Positions 48,305-56,693 of a DNA stretch of 64,000 nucleotides are shown piece after piece. Source of the stretch: Accumulibacter sp. Lineage in GTDB: Bacteria > Pseudomonadota > Gammaproteobacteria > Burkholderiales > Rhodocyclaceae. The position numbers and the translations under genes are program-made. Position 1 is the first letter of the stretch. Each line of letters opens with the position of its first letter. The stretch spans positions 1 to 64,000 of the forward strand of contig NZ_JAPUVI010000029.1 in NCBI RefSeq assembly GCF_029255285.1. Reading direction: 5' to 3'. The notes beneath the pieces are model-generated. The model did no database searches. It worked only from the letters and a program-made list of their open reading frames with translations, and was not told the DNA's origin.

Positions 48305-48622
48305 TCAGGCGATGCGTGCGGTGCCCCACGCCAGGCCGCCGTATATCGCGAGCAGCGATCCGACGAGCAAGGTCAGGCAGATCGCGTAGTAGGTCTTCGG
48401 GTTGTCGTCGCGGTCGGCCAGTGCCAGGATGTGCAGGGCGCCCCAGGCGACGGCCAGTCCGGCGAGCAGCGGTATGGCGAGCACCTGCATCTCGATGCCG
48501 TTGAGCGACAGCAGGCGGCTCTCGCGCCAGGGGACGGCGAGAAATACTCCGAAGGTCCAGAACAGGGCGGTGCTGCCGCCGGCGCAGAGCACCGCGACGA
48601 CGCGGGTTATCCATTTTTCCAT
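48305..48622 (-). CDS. Small integral membrane protein, unknown function
   Basis: This 105-residue protein has three hydrophobic segments (about 5-28, 45-65 and 78-100) and a short charged loop ('LADRDDNPKTYY'). I do not recognise a family. The stop lies seven bases from that of fliE in convergent orientation, so it is not part of the flagellar operon. The start ATG at 48622 gives 'MEKWITRVVAVLCAGG'. Coding bias and hydrophobic periodicity make it a likely gene, with moderate certainty. Confidence 0.65.
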   Translation of the reverse strand: MEKWITRVVAVLCAGGSTALFWTFGVFLAVPWRESRLLSLNGIEMQVLAIPLLAGLAVAWGALHILALADRDDNPKTYYAICLTLLVGSLLAIYGGLAWGTARIA

Positions 48623-48680
48623 CGACGGTTCCGGTTCGTAGACGGCCGAGTCAAAGGCGAAGGCGCATGGCGTTGGCCGG

Positions 48681-49502
48681 TCAATAGATGAAGCGATCGT
48701 GCAGTTCTTCGAGATTCAGCGCCGACAAGATCTCCTCCAGGCGCGCCATCGCGTCGCCGCGTCGCTCCTTGCCGCGCCGGGCAATGATCAGCTCATTCTT
48801 GAGCGAGTGCTCCCAGCCGACGAGTTCAGTGACCGTCAGTTGATAACCCTGCGCTTCGAGTTGCAGACAGCGCAAGGCATTGGTCACCTGGCTGCCGAAT
48901 TCGCGGGTGTGGATGGGATGGCGCCAAAGTTCGGCGAGCGGTGTTCTGGCCAGCGAGACATTCTTGTTGCGGCGCAGCAGGGCGGCGACCTCAGCCTGGC
49001 AGCAGGGGACCAGGACGATGAAACGTGCCTGCTTGTGAAGCGCGAAGCGAATCGCATCGTCGGTGGCGGTGTCGCAAGCGTGCAGTGCGGTCACGATGTC
49101 GAAGCTTGCCGGTAAGTCCGGCGTGTCGATCGCCGCGCTGACGCGCAGATCGAGGAAGGTCATGCGCGCGAAAGCGAGTCGCTCGGCCAGACGGCGTGCC
49201 CGTTCGACGAGGTCGGCACGCGCCTCGATACCGTAGATGTGCCCCTGGCTCCTCGCCTTGAAGAACAGGTCGTAGAGCAGGAAGCCGAGGTAGGACTTGC
49301 CGGCGCCGTGATCGGCCAGCGTCAGTCCGGCGCCGTCGGTGAGGAGTTCGACGAGCAGCGGCTCGATGAACTGGAACAGATGGTAGACCTGCTTCAGCTT
49401 GCGTCGGCTGTCTTGGTTCAGTTTGCCGTCGCGTGTCAGGATGTGCAGTTCCTGGAGCAGTTCGATCGACTGCCCAGGCCTGATTTCGGGGATGGCCGGC
49501 AA
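48681..49502 (-). CDS. Class I SAM-dependent methyltransferase (Methyltransf_32-like)
   Basis: This 273-residue protein is a predicted cytoplasmic methyltransferase. The SAM-binding loop is 'LADHGAGKSYLGFLLYDLF' near residue 62, followed by the acidic strand end 'IYGIEARADLV'. Later motifs 'ALHACDTATDDAI' and 'VLVPCCQAEVA' are typical of the PF13679-type group, some of which modify RNA or protein. No substrate can be assigned. It starts at a TTG that is preceded by AGGAACC at good spacing, and no ATG lies nearby in frame. It diverges from rbgA. Confidence 0.8.
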   Translation of the reverse strand: MPAIPEIRPGQSIELLQELHILTRDGKLNQDSRRKLKQVYHLFQFIEPLLVELLTDGAGLTLADHGAGKSYLGFLLYDLFFKARSQGHIYGIEARADLVERARRLAERLAFARMTFLDLRVSAAIDTPDLPASFDIVTALHACDTATDDAIRFALHKQARFIVLVPCCQAEVAALLRRNKNVSLARTPLAELWRHPIHTREFGSQVTNALRCLQLEAQGYQLTVTELVGWEHSLKNELIIARRGKERRGDAMARLEEILSALNLEELHDRFIY

Positions 49503-49635
49503 GAGGTTCCTGATTCGGATGTGTGAAGGAGCGACATTCTAGCGCTTTGCGGCTTGTCCCGAGCCTGGCAAAAATCGGCCGGCCGGGGCCAAGCGGTGGG
49601 ATAATTCCCGGATCTCCAACAAGTTGCAATAGTCC

Positions 49636-50520
49636 ATGGCCATCCAGTGGTACCCCGGTCACATGAACTCGGCGCGCAAGAAGGCCGCCGAAACGATGGC
49701 GTCGATCGATGTGGTCATCGAAGTGGTGGACGCGCGCTTGCCGGAGGCGAGCACCAACCCGATGATTCGCGAACTGCGGCTGCAACGTCAGCGCCCGTGC
49801 CTCAAAGTGCTCAACAAGGCCGATCTGGCCGATCCGCTGGTCACCCAGGCGTGGATCGACTATTACCAGCGTCAGGCCGACGTGCGTCCGGTTGCGCTAT
49901 CCTGCCGGAGGCTTGGTGACGTGGCGCGTCTGCCGGCTTTGTGCCAGCCCCTGGCGCCACACCGCAAGGACAATGGCAAACCCTTGCGGATGCTGATCAT
50001 GGGCATTCCGAACGTCGGCAAGTCAACCCTGATGAATGCCCTGCTCAAGCGCCGGCTGGCCAAGGTCGGCGACGAACCGGCGGTGACCAAATCGCAGCAG
50101 ACTTCGCAACTCGACATCCGCCATTGGTTGACGGATACGCCTGGTCTGCTCTGGCCGAAGATTGAATACCCTAGTGATGGCCTGATGCTGGCGGCTAGTA
50201 ATGCCATCGGCCGCAATGCGATCGTCTACGAAGAGGTGGGGACTTTTCTGGCCGATCTGCTGCTGGCGCGTTATCCGCTCCTCGTCTCCGGCCGCTACGG
50301 ATTTCCGGTGGAAGCGGCGGCCCATTTCGACGCCGTCAAACTCATCGAAACCATCGCTCAGCGCCGCGGCTTGCGTAGGCGTGGCGGTGACGCGGATTTC
50401 GAGAAGGCCGCCAAGACCTTGCTGCAGGACTATCGCGACGGCGCGCTCGGCCGCATCAGCCTGGAGACGCCGGGGACACGCAGCGCGATGTTGGCCAGCT
50501 TGCCCGCGACGACCTGTTGA
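49636..50520 (+). CDS. ylqF: RbgA/YlqF ribosome biogenesis GTPase
   Basis: This is a circularly permuted GTPase that acts late in large-subunit assembly in bacteria. The 294-residue product starts 'MAIQWYPGHMNSARK', diagnostic for the family. The permuted order is visible: G4 'LNKADLAD' near residue 57 comes before G1 'MGIPNVGKST' near 123 and G3 'DTPGLLWP' near 170. It overlaps the frame of the acyltransferase gene that follows, suggesting one operon. Confidence 0.95.
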   Translation: MAIQWYPGHMNSARKKAAETMASIDVVIEVVDARLPEASTNPMIRELRLQRQRPCLKVLNKADLADPLVTQAWIDYYQRQADVRPVALSCRRLGDVARLPALCQPLAPHRKDNGKPLRMLIMGIPNVGKSTLMNALLKRRLAKVGDEPAVTKSQQTSQLDIRHWLTDTPGLLWPKIEYPSDGLMLAASNAIGRNAIVYEEVGTFLADLLLARYPLLVSGRYGFPVEAAAHFDAVKLIETIAQRRGLRRRGGDADFEKAAKTLLQDYRDGALGRISLETPGTRSAMLASLPATTC

Positions 50521-50552
50521 ATCATCGCGCCAGTCGTTACGACATCTCGCCC

Positions 50553-51455
50553 ATGCTCGCTTTCCTGCCTGCCCCGCTAATCGGTCTGATCGCCTCGCTG
50601 CTGCTCGGACTGAATAGCCTGTTCTGGGTACCGCTCCTGTTGCTGGTCGCCTTGTTCAAGCTCGTCCTGCCCTTGCACGCCGTTCGCCTGCGTCTCGATC
50701 CGATTCTGATCCGGATTGCGGAAGCGTGGATAGGGTGCAACAGTGCCTGGATGGCGCTGACCCAGAACGCGGTGTGGGATGTGCAAGGCATCGCCGGACT
50801 GGACGCCCGTGGCTGGTATCTCGTCAACTGCAATCATCAGACCTGGGCCGACATTCTAGTGCTCCAGCACTTGCTGACGCGCCGCATTCCGCTGCTCAAG
50901 TTCTTTCTCAAGGAGCAACTGCTGTGGGTGCCGGTGATGGGTCTTGCCTGGTGGGCACTCGATTTTCCCTTCATGCGCCGGCACAGTGAAGAAGTGCTCA
51001 GCCAGCACCCGGAGCTGCGCGCCAAAGACCAGGACGCGACGCGCCGCGCTTGCCAGAGGTTCGCGCTGCTGCCGACCAGCGTCGTGAACTTCTGCGAAGG
51101 GACTCGTTTCACGTCAGTCAAACATCAGCGTCAGCAGTCGCCGTATCGCTACCTGCTGAAGCCCAAGGCCGGTGGGATTGCTCTGGCGCTCAATGTGATG
51201 GGTGACAAGTTCCGGGCGATTCTCGACGTCACCATCGTCTATCCTGACGGCGCGCCCGACTTCTGGGCGTTCCTGAGTGGCCGGATGAAGCGCGTGCGGG
51301 TTCGTGTGCAGGCGCTGCCGGTGCCGATCGATCTGGCGAAAGCTGACTACGCGGGTGACCCGGCGGTTCGCGAGGCGTTTCAGAAGTGGATTCAAAGCCT
51401 CTGGCGCGACAAGGATGAACAGATTGCCCGCTTGCTCGAAAGGTCTGCACGATGA
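50553..51455 (+). CDS. YihG-type 1-acylglycerol-3-phosphate acyltransferase
   Basis: This is a membrane-bound lysophosphatidate-type acyltransferase (PlsC superfamily) of 300 residues. Two hydrophobic segments occupy the first 45 residues. Catalytic motif I is 'NHQTWAD' (HX4D), and motif III is 'FCEGTRF'. It resembles E. coli YihG, which is similar in length. The ATG at 50553 is preferred over a TTG at 50517. It ends in an ATGA overlap with the LuxR-family regulator gene. Confidence 0.88.
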   Translation: MLAFLPAPLIGLIASLLLGLNSLFWVPLLLLVALFKLVLPLHAVRLRLDPILIRIAEAWIGCNSAWMALTQNAVWDVQGIAGLDARGWYLVNCNHQTWADILVLQHLLTRRIPLLKFFLKEQLLWVPVMGLAWWALDFPFMRRHSEEVLSQHPELRAKDQDATRRACQRFALLPTSVVNFCEGTRFTSVKHQRQQSPYRYLLKPKAGGIALALNVMGDKFRAILDVTIVYPDGAPDFWAFLSGRMKRVRVRVQALPVPIDLAKADYAGDPAVREAFQKWIQSLWRDKDEQIARLLERSAR

Positions 51456-54163
51456 GTGTCGGGCTGGCAGCACACACCGTCCAGATCGTCTTCAGCAAGC
51501 TGCGGCCTCCGCCGCTGGTCGCGGACTATTTCCCACGCAGTGAATTGCTGCGGCGGCTCGAGGTCGGCTGCGAATTGCCACTGACCGTCCTGTCGGCGCC
51601 GGCCGGTTATGGCAAGACTTCGCTCGCCGCCTGCTGGCTCGAGGGCCGCGAAGGGCCGGCCGCTTGGCTGTCGCTCGACGACGACGATGGCGAACTGATC
51701 GCTTTCGCAAGCTATTTCGTCGCCGCTGTGCACAGTGCGTTTCCCGATGCCTGCGCCGAGACGGTGCGCTACCTGAATTCCGGTCAACCCTGCTCGCCGA
51801 CCATTCTTGCCGGCCGTCTGAGCAACGATCTCGATGCCTTGCCAGTGCCCTTGGTGCTGGTTCTCGACAACTATCAGCGCGTCGACTCGACGCCGGTGCA
51901 AACCTTGCTGGATCGTTTGCTGGCTCACTCGTCGGACGGCTTGCGGCTGGTGATCGTCACCCGCCGTACGCCGCAGTTGTGTCTCAGCGCGCTGCGCGTA
52001 GGCGGCGCCTTGGCCGAGATCGGCACGGCGGACCTGCAGTTCTCCGAACGCGAAAGCGCCATGCTGGTCGAACGCTGCGTTGGACACGTGATGGTGGCGA
52101 CAACGCTTGCCCGGTTGCAGGAGACTACGGAAGGTTGGCCGGTCGGTGTTCGACTGGCGGCGCTAGCGATGCGCAACGGCGGGGGAGGCGACGATGTGGA
52201 CCTCGTCTGCCGAGGCGACTTGCCGCAAGTTCAGCAATATTTCTTTGAAGAACTGTTTGCCCAACAGGTGCCGGAGGCGATTGACGGTCTGCTGCGTACC
52301 TCGATCTTGGAGCGCTTCTGCGCGCCTCTCTGTGATGTCATGCTCGCGACCGGAGAGGCGCCGGGCGGCGCCGCCGGAAGCCAGCCGTTGCTGCAGGCCG
52401 TGTCGAGCGGCGCCCTGCTGTGCAGCGCGATCGGTGACGACGGCGAGTGGTATCGCTATCATCGGATGTTTCGCGAATTCCTCCTGTGCCAACTCAAACT
52501 GCGCCTGGGACCCGGCGAGATTGCGGAATTGCACCGGCGGGCGGCCGATTGGCTGGAAACGCGGGGTTGCCTGGAAGAGGCCATCCCGCACGCGCTTGCC
52601 GGTGGCGGCGCGGCGGTAGCCGGGCGTCTGTTGGCGCGCCATCGCCACGTCTTGGTAAGCCGCGAACAGCGTTACCGGCTCGATCGCTGCCTGCGGCGGC
52701 TGCCGCCCGACATTGTCGAGAACGACGCGGAACTGCTCGCCCTGAAGTCCTGGCTGATGTATCACCAGGGGCGGCACGTGGAAATTCCGGCAGTCTGCGA
52801 CCGGATCGAATGGCTGATCGAAAACGGGGTTGGCGGCCTTTCTACCGTAGCCCATGAGGCCCTGTCCGGCCACGTTTTCGCGTTGCGCAGCCTGCAGGCT
52901 TACTTCGAAGGCCGGGCCGAGGTCACCGTGGCTTTTGCCGAGCGGGCACTGCGGCTCCTGCCGGTCGCCTGCGTACACGCTCGTGTCACCGCCCAGGCAC
53001 TTTTGGCCGGGGGGCGGCAACTCGCTGGCGACCTCGACGGCGCTCGCCACGCCATTCAGCAGGCCCTGGTGCAGGCCACCGGGCCGATCGACGCCTGCCA
53101 GGCGCCACTGGTCGCCACCCTTTGCCTGATTGACTGGATGGCGGCCGATCTGTCAGCGTTGCAGTGGACCGCCAACCAGTACTACCCGCTACCCGATTCG
53201 GGTTTCGGTACCGGCGGCGAGATTGCTCTCGGGCGCTACTTTCTCGGTCTCGTTCAGTACCAGCGGAATGAGCTGGCACTTGCCGAGGCGACGCTGGTGC
53301 CGGCAGTCGCGCCGTCGAACGCGCCGCGACTCGGCTATCGTACCGAGATTTCGTACGTCCTGGCCGCCGTTCATCAGGCGCTGGGCCAGGCCGATCGGGC
53401 GCGTGAGATCGTCGACCGGGTGTGTGCGCATCTGCAGCAGAACGCCGACTTGCCGGCGCTGTTCCGCGCTCGCGCGTTTCAGGCCGACCTCGCGCTGCGC
53501 CAGGGGCGCCTCAACGACGCTGTGGAATGGGCGAGGGGCTTCGACCCCGGGCCTGTCCACTATGTTTATAGGTTCTTCAGCGCGCCGCATCTGACGTTGG
53601 CCAAAGTGTGGATTGCCGAGGGTACTGCCGAGGCGCACCAGCAGGCGGGCCGTCTTCTGCAGCTACTGGAGGAGGATCTGGCGTCACGGCACAACGTCCG
53701 TTTTCTGGTCGAAGTGCTGGCGCTGCAGGCGTTGCTTCAGCACGCGATGGCGAACGAGGTCGCTGCTACCGACTACCTCGGCCGTGCCGTGGCCTTGGCG
53801 CAGCCGGCAGGTCTGATCCGTGTTTTCGTCGATCTAGGTCAGGACCTGGTCAAGCCGTTGAAACGTTTGGACGCTGGCCATGGTCACGCGAGCTACGTTG
53901 GGCGGCTTCTCGCCGCGCTCAACGACGACTGGCTGGTGACGGCGGGTCGCCAGCAGGTGGGCGCCGATCTCACCCGGCGCGAGCTGAAAATCCTCAAGCT
54001 GCTCGCCGTCCGGCTGAGCAACGTCGAAATCTCGGAGGAGCTGTGTATCTCGCGGGCGACCGTCAAGCGGCATACGCAGAACATCTATCGCAAATTGCGT
54101 GCCTCGAGTCGCCGCGAAGCGGTCGTCAGGGCGAGGACGCTCAATCTCCTCGCCGACGGCTGA
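51452..54163 (+). CDS. MalT-like large ATP-binding LuxR-family regulator (LAL)
   Basis: This 903-residue transcription factor has the LAL/STAND layout. The N-terminal NTPase domain has the Walker A 'APAGYGKTSLAA' near residue 50 and a Walker B-like 'LVLVLDNYQRVDS' near 130. A long helical-repeat region (about 350-830), rich in Ala and Leu, follows. The C-terminal LuxR-type helix-turn-helix is at about 840-895 ('LTRRELKILKLLAVRLSNVEIS', 'SRATVKRHTQNIYRKL'). MalT is the best-known relative. The inducer and targets are unknown. Its ATGA overlap with the acyltransferase gene suggests cotranscription and a possible link to lipid metabolism. Confidence 0.93.
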   Translation: MSVGLAAHTVQIVFSKLRPPPLVADYFPRSELLRRLEVGCELPLTVLSAPAGYGKTSLAACWLEGREGPAAWLSLDDDDGELIAFASYFVAAVHSAFPDACAETVRYLNSGQPCSPTILAGRLSNDLDALPVPLVLVLDNYQRVDSTPVQTLLDRLLAHSSDGLRLVIVTRRTPQLCLSALRVGGALAEIGTADLQFSERESAMLVERCVGHVMVATTLARLQETTEGWPVGVRLAALAMRNGGGGDDVDLVCRGDLPQVQQYFFEELFAQQVPEAIDGLLRTSILERFCAPLCDVMLATGEAPGGAAGSQPLLQAVSSGALLCSAIGDDGEWYRYHRMFREFLLCQLKLRLGPGEIAELHRRAADWLETRGCLEEAIPHALAGGGAAVAGRLLARHRHVLVSREQRYRLDRCLRRLPPDIVENDAELLALKSWLMYHQGRHVEIPAVCDRIEWLIENGVGGLSTVAHEALSGHVFALRSLQAYFEGRAEVTVAFAERALRLLPVACVHARVTAQALLAGGRQLAGDLDGARHAIQQALVQATGPIDACQAPLVATLCLIDWMAADLSALQWTANQYYPLPDSGFGTGGEIALGRYFLGLVQYQRNELALAEATLVPAVAPSNAPRLGYRTEISYVLAAVHQALGQADRAREIVDRVCAHLQQNADLPALFRARAFQADLALRQGRLNDAVEWARGFDPGPVHYVYRFFSAPHLTLAKVWIAEGTAEAHQQAGRLLQLLEEDLASRHNVRFLVEVLALQALLQHAMANEVAATDYLGRAVALAQPAGLIRVFVDLGQDLVKPLKRLDAGHGHASYVGRLLAALNDDWLVTAGRQQVGADLTRRELKILKLLAVRLSNVEISEELCISRATVKRHTQNIYRKLRASSRREAVVRARTLNLLADG

Positions 54164-54432
54164 CAGGCCCGCCGCGAACGCTGCCCGGAGCCCCTTTGCC
54201 AGCTTGTCCAGGCGGCTCGTCAGTCGGTTTTGACTAAGCAAATTGCCCGCCATTGCAGGGCGCCGAACCGCTTTTCATTGACTTAAGTCAGGCATTCGCC
54301 AATTCGGCGAAAAATGGCCCGTTTCATGGCCCTTCCAGGAGTCAATTCCGGCTTCCCGCTTTTCCGCATGGTGGCATAATTGCCCGCTATGCAAATTCTC
54401 CCTACCCGTAGTCCGCTCGCGAAACGGATGCC
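54164..54432. other. Regulatory intergenic region before parA
   Basis: About 270 bases without a gene. It holds a perfect 12-bp palindrome TGACTTAAGTCA (54279-54290) inside ATTGACTTAAGTCAGG, which resembles an FNR/Anr-type site. A -10-like CATAAT lies at 54375-54380. The same place also reads GG-N10-GC (TGGTGGCATAATTGC), a poor sigma-54 match. The parA start lies 52 bases further on. Confidence 0.45.
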
Positions 54433-55098
54433 ATGTCAATGTCCCTAGCCCGGGTGATCGCTGTCGTGTCGCAGAAGGGCGGCGCCGGGAAAACCACTGT
54501 CGCGATGCAACTCGGTGGCGGGTTCCATGCGATCGGTGCCAGCGTGCTTCTGGTCGACCTTGACCCCCAGGAGAGCGCGTTTCGCTGGGCCGAGTCAGCC
54601 CCCTTGCTCGACTCCGAACTGCAGCTCGATGTGCGCAAAATGTCCGGGCTCGAACTGATCAAGCATGTCGGTGACCTGCAGCGCGAGGCGGACTATGTGG
54701 TGCTGGACACCCCACCGTCGATTTATCACCCGTCGACTCTTGCCGCGCTGGCCGTCGCGCATTTGGCGATCATCCCGGCCGTGCCGAGTCCGACCGATCT
54801 CTGGTCGACCCTTGCCGTCGAGCGGCTGATTCTCAACCGCATGGAGCAAAGCCATCGGCTGCACGGCTGCATCGTCCCCAACCGGGTGCAAAACACGGCG
54901 CTGGCGACCGATGTGCTCGAATTGCTGCACGAATTTACCTTGCCGATCCTCGACGCCACGCTCTGCCAGCGCAATGCCTATGCGCAGAGCGCGGTCATCG
55001 GGGCCTCGGTCTTTCAGCTCGGCGCGGCTGCGGAGGCCGCGCAGGATGAAGTCCGTAGATTGATCGCCGCCGTTCTTAAACAACTGGGAGACACCTGA
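54433..55098 (+). CDS. ParA-family partition ATPase
   Basis: This is a 221-residue ParA/MinD-type ATPase without an N-terminal DNA-binding extension, like plasmid type Ib ParA and the orphan ParAs that position protein cargos. The deviant Walker A is complete, K15-G-G-A-G-K20-T ('SQKGGAGKTT'), with the next motif 'LLVDLDPQESA' and the Walker B 'VVLDTPPS'. It overlaps the following gene by one base and is tightly coupled to it. It lies far from rnpA/gidA-type origin genes and is not the chromosomal parA. The cargo is not known. Confidence 0.92.
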   Translation: MSMSLARVIAVVSQKGGAGKTTVAMQLGGGFHAIGASVLLVDLDPQESAFRWAESAPLLDSELQLDVRKMSGLELIKHVGDLQREADYVVLDTPPSIYHPSTLAALAVAHLAIIPAVPSPTDLWSTLAVERLILNRMEQSHRLHGCIVPNRVQNTALATDVLELLHEFTLPILDATLCQRNAYAQSAVIGASVFQLGAAAEAAQDEVRRLIAAVLKQLGDT

Positions 55099-55856
55099 TG
55101 ACGACACCGACCCGAGCCGCCAGTTCCAACAAGTCCGCGCTGCGCGCCAGCCTCAAGAAAGAGGACGAATCGCTCGCCGAGCGGCTGGCTGCCACCGACG
55201 TTCCGTTGGTTGCCGAGCCGGAAGCCGAAACCCCCGTCGTTGCCGTACCGGCTAGTGAGCCCGCGCCAACTGCCGGCAAGGCGGCCAAGGTTGCGGTGAA
55301 GACGGTGGCGGCCCAGGCGAGTGGCGAAACGAAGTCTGCCGTGGCGAAGGCGCCGGCCAAGACCGGGAAGAAGCCTGCTCGCGCAAAGTCGCCAGCCGCG
55401 AAAACTGCCGTGCCGGAAGCGGCGCCGGCGGCGGCGCCGAAAGCCCGGCCGGTAGCTCGCAAAGCGGCTGCCGAGGCAAAGTCGGCTGCGCTGGAGAAAC
55501 CGGCCAAACGGGAAACAACGAGGAAAAAGCGCGGACCCGTAACGACCGCCGCGCCGACGACCAAGGAGTCGGCGGGCAAGCCACTGGCCACGCTCGAGGA
55601 GGCAGTAGTGAAGGTGGAGCGGGTGACCAAGGACAAGGGCGACAAGCTCGTGCGTTACACGGTCGAGCTGCTGAAGAGCGAAGCGGCGGCTATCGAGTCG
55701 CTGCGCGTCGAGCTGGCAAAAGCCGCCGGCTGGGCGGCGAGCAAGTCGGACATCCTGCGCGCTGGGGTGAAGGTTTTTGCCGAGCAGAAACTCGACGAGA
55801 TGAAGTCGGTGCTCGGTGCTCTGGCTGGGGCTTCGAAGGCTGGAAAAAAGGGTTGA
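55098..55856 (+). CDS. Lys/Ala-rich protein with C-terminal ribbon-helix-helix-like domain
   Basis: This 252-residue protein begins one base before the parA stop. Residues about 50-165 are a low-complexity tail of Ala, Lys and Pro repeats ('KAPAKTGKKPARAKSPAAKTA') like histone H1 or AlgP tails, and should bind DNA or polyanions. The C-terminal part (about 170-240) shows a strand 'KLVRYTVELLKSE' and helices 'SLRVELAKAAGWAASKSDILRAGVKVFAEQ', the pattern of a ribbon-helix-helix domain. The natural reading is the ParB-like adaptor of the ParA just upstream. The granule-bound basic proteins PhaF and AlgP have comparable tails. Function is inferred. Confidence 0.8.
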   Translation: MTTPTRAASSNKSALRASLKKEDESLAERLAATDVPLVAEPEAETPVVAVPASEPAPTAGKAAKVAVKTVAAQASGETKSAVAKAPAKTGKKPARAKSPAAKTAVPEAAPAAAPKARPVARKAAAEAKSAALEKPAKRETTRKKRGPVTTAAPTTKESAGKPLATLEEAVVKVERVTKDKGDKLVRYTVELLKSEAAAIESLRVELAKAAGWAASKSDILRAGVKVFAEQKLDEMKSVLGALAGASKAGKKG

Positions 55857-55889
55857 TCGGGGCGAGGAGTTGGGCGGGTTGGCGTCCGT

Positions 55890-55905
55890 CGCCGGCAAAC
55901 CGGCG
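55890..55905 (+). terminator. Hairpin after the parA unit
   Basis: CGCCGG-CAAA-CCGGCG forms a 6-bp stem 34 bases after the stop, with outer arms CCGTCG/CGACGG also able to pair. No T-tract follows, so terminator activity is uncertain. Confidence 0.35.
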
Positions 55906-55961
55906 GGATGCGCCCGACGGCGTGTTGTAGTGGTTGGCGTGTTGTAGTGCTTGTCGTGGTG

Positions 55962-55990
55962 CCGACAGACGATCGGCGAAGACGTATTTT
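55962..55990 (+). promoter_or_regulatory. Candidate promoter for the first DUF47-pit unit
   Basis: CCGACA (55962-55967), 17 bases, TATTTT (55985-55990). A start near 55997 would place a small hairpin CTGCTC-GTTG-GAGCAG (56008-56023) in the leader, just before the GGGAGG ribosome binding site. Confidence 0.4.
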
Positions 55991-56041
55991 AGGCTTTTTT
56001 CTGTGCGCTGCTCGTTGGAGCAGATAACCAAGGGAGGTCGT

Positions 56042-56680
56042 ATGTTTAGTAGTTTGATGCCGCAACGCAAGGAATTCTTTGAACTTCTCGCTGCGCATTC
56101 CGAACAAGTGGTGGCTGGAGCCAACGCAACCTTGCGTCTGATCAATGGTCTGGGCGACGCCGGGACAAACCTCGCGGCGCTGGTCGACGAAGTCAATCAG
56201 CACGAGCAGAACGGTGACCAGATCAAGGCCAAGGTGATCAGTCGCTTGCACCAGTCGTTCACCACCCCGATCAACCGCGATCAGATCCACGCGCTGATCA
56301 GCGACCTCGACATGACGCTGAATGTGCTGCAAAGCGTTGCCAATGCGTTGGGCATGTACAACATCAAGCAGTCGACGGTGGAAGCGCGCGAAATGGCGGC
56401 CCTGAGCGCCGATGCGTGCATGCGTCTGAATCGCGCGGTGGCGGCCTTGGGCGACAAGTCGCGCGGCGAGGAGACGCTGAACTTGTGCAAGGAGATCGAG
56501 GAGATCGAGTCGAAGGCCGACAAGATTCAGCACAAGGCAATTACCGCCTTGTTCCAGGAGGGTGCCAACATCTGGCAGACGATGAAGATGCGGGAGTTCT
56601 ACTCGCTTCAGGAAGCCGTCCTCGATTCCTGCCAGGAAGCGGCCAAGATGATCGAAGAGATCCTGATCGAAAACTCCTGA
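56042..56680 (+). CDS. DUF47/PhoU-like protein (first copy)
   Basis: This is a helical cytoplasmic protein of 212 residues of the DUF47 family, distant relatives of PhoU that accompany PiT phosphate transporters. The ATG at 56042 follows GGGAGG; a longer frame upstream is rejected. Family pattern: 'FFELLAAHSEQVVAGANATLRLI' at the N-terminus, 'EQNGDQIKAKVISRLHQSF' with metal-ligand-type acidic residues, and 'EIEEIESKADKIQHKAI' in the second three-helix bundle. It lies 13 bases before pit and probably regulates its activity. Confidence 0.93.
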   Translation: MFSSLMPQRKEFFELLAAHSEQVVAGANATLRLINGLGDAGTNLAALVDEVNQHEQNGDQIKAKVISRLHQSFTTPINRDQIHALISDLDMTLNVLQSVANALGMYNIKQSTVEAREMAALSADACMRLNRAVAALGDKSRGEETLNLCKEIEEIESKADKIQHKAITALFQEGANIWQTMKMREFYSLQEAVLDSCQEAAKMIEEILIENS

Positions 56681-56693
56681 GAGGTAGCCGAAA

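Noticed and set aside
54372-54386. GG-N10-GC pattern before parA
   Set aside because: The -12 half fits, but the -24 half (TGGTGGC) does not. A sigma-70-like CATAAT overlaps it, so the type of promoter cannot be decided.
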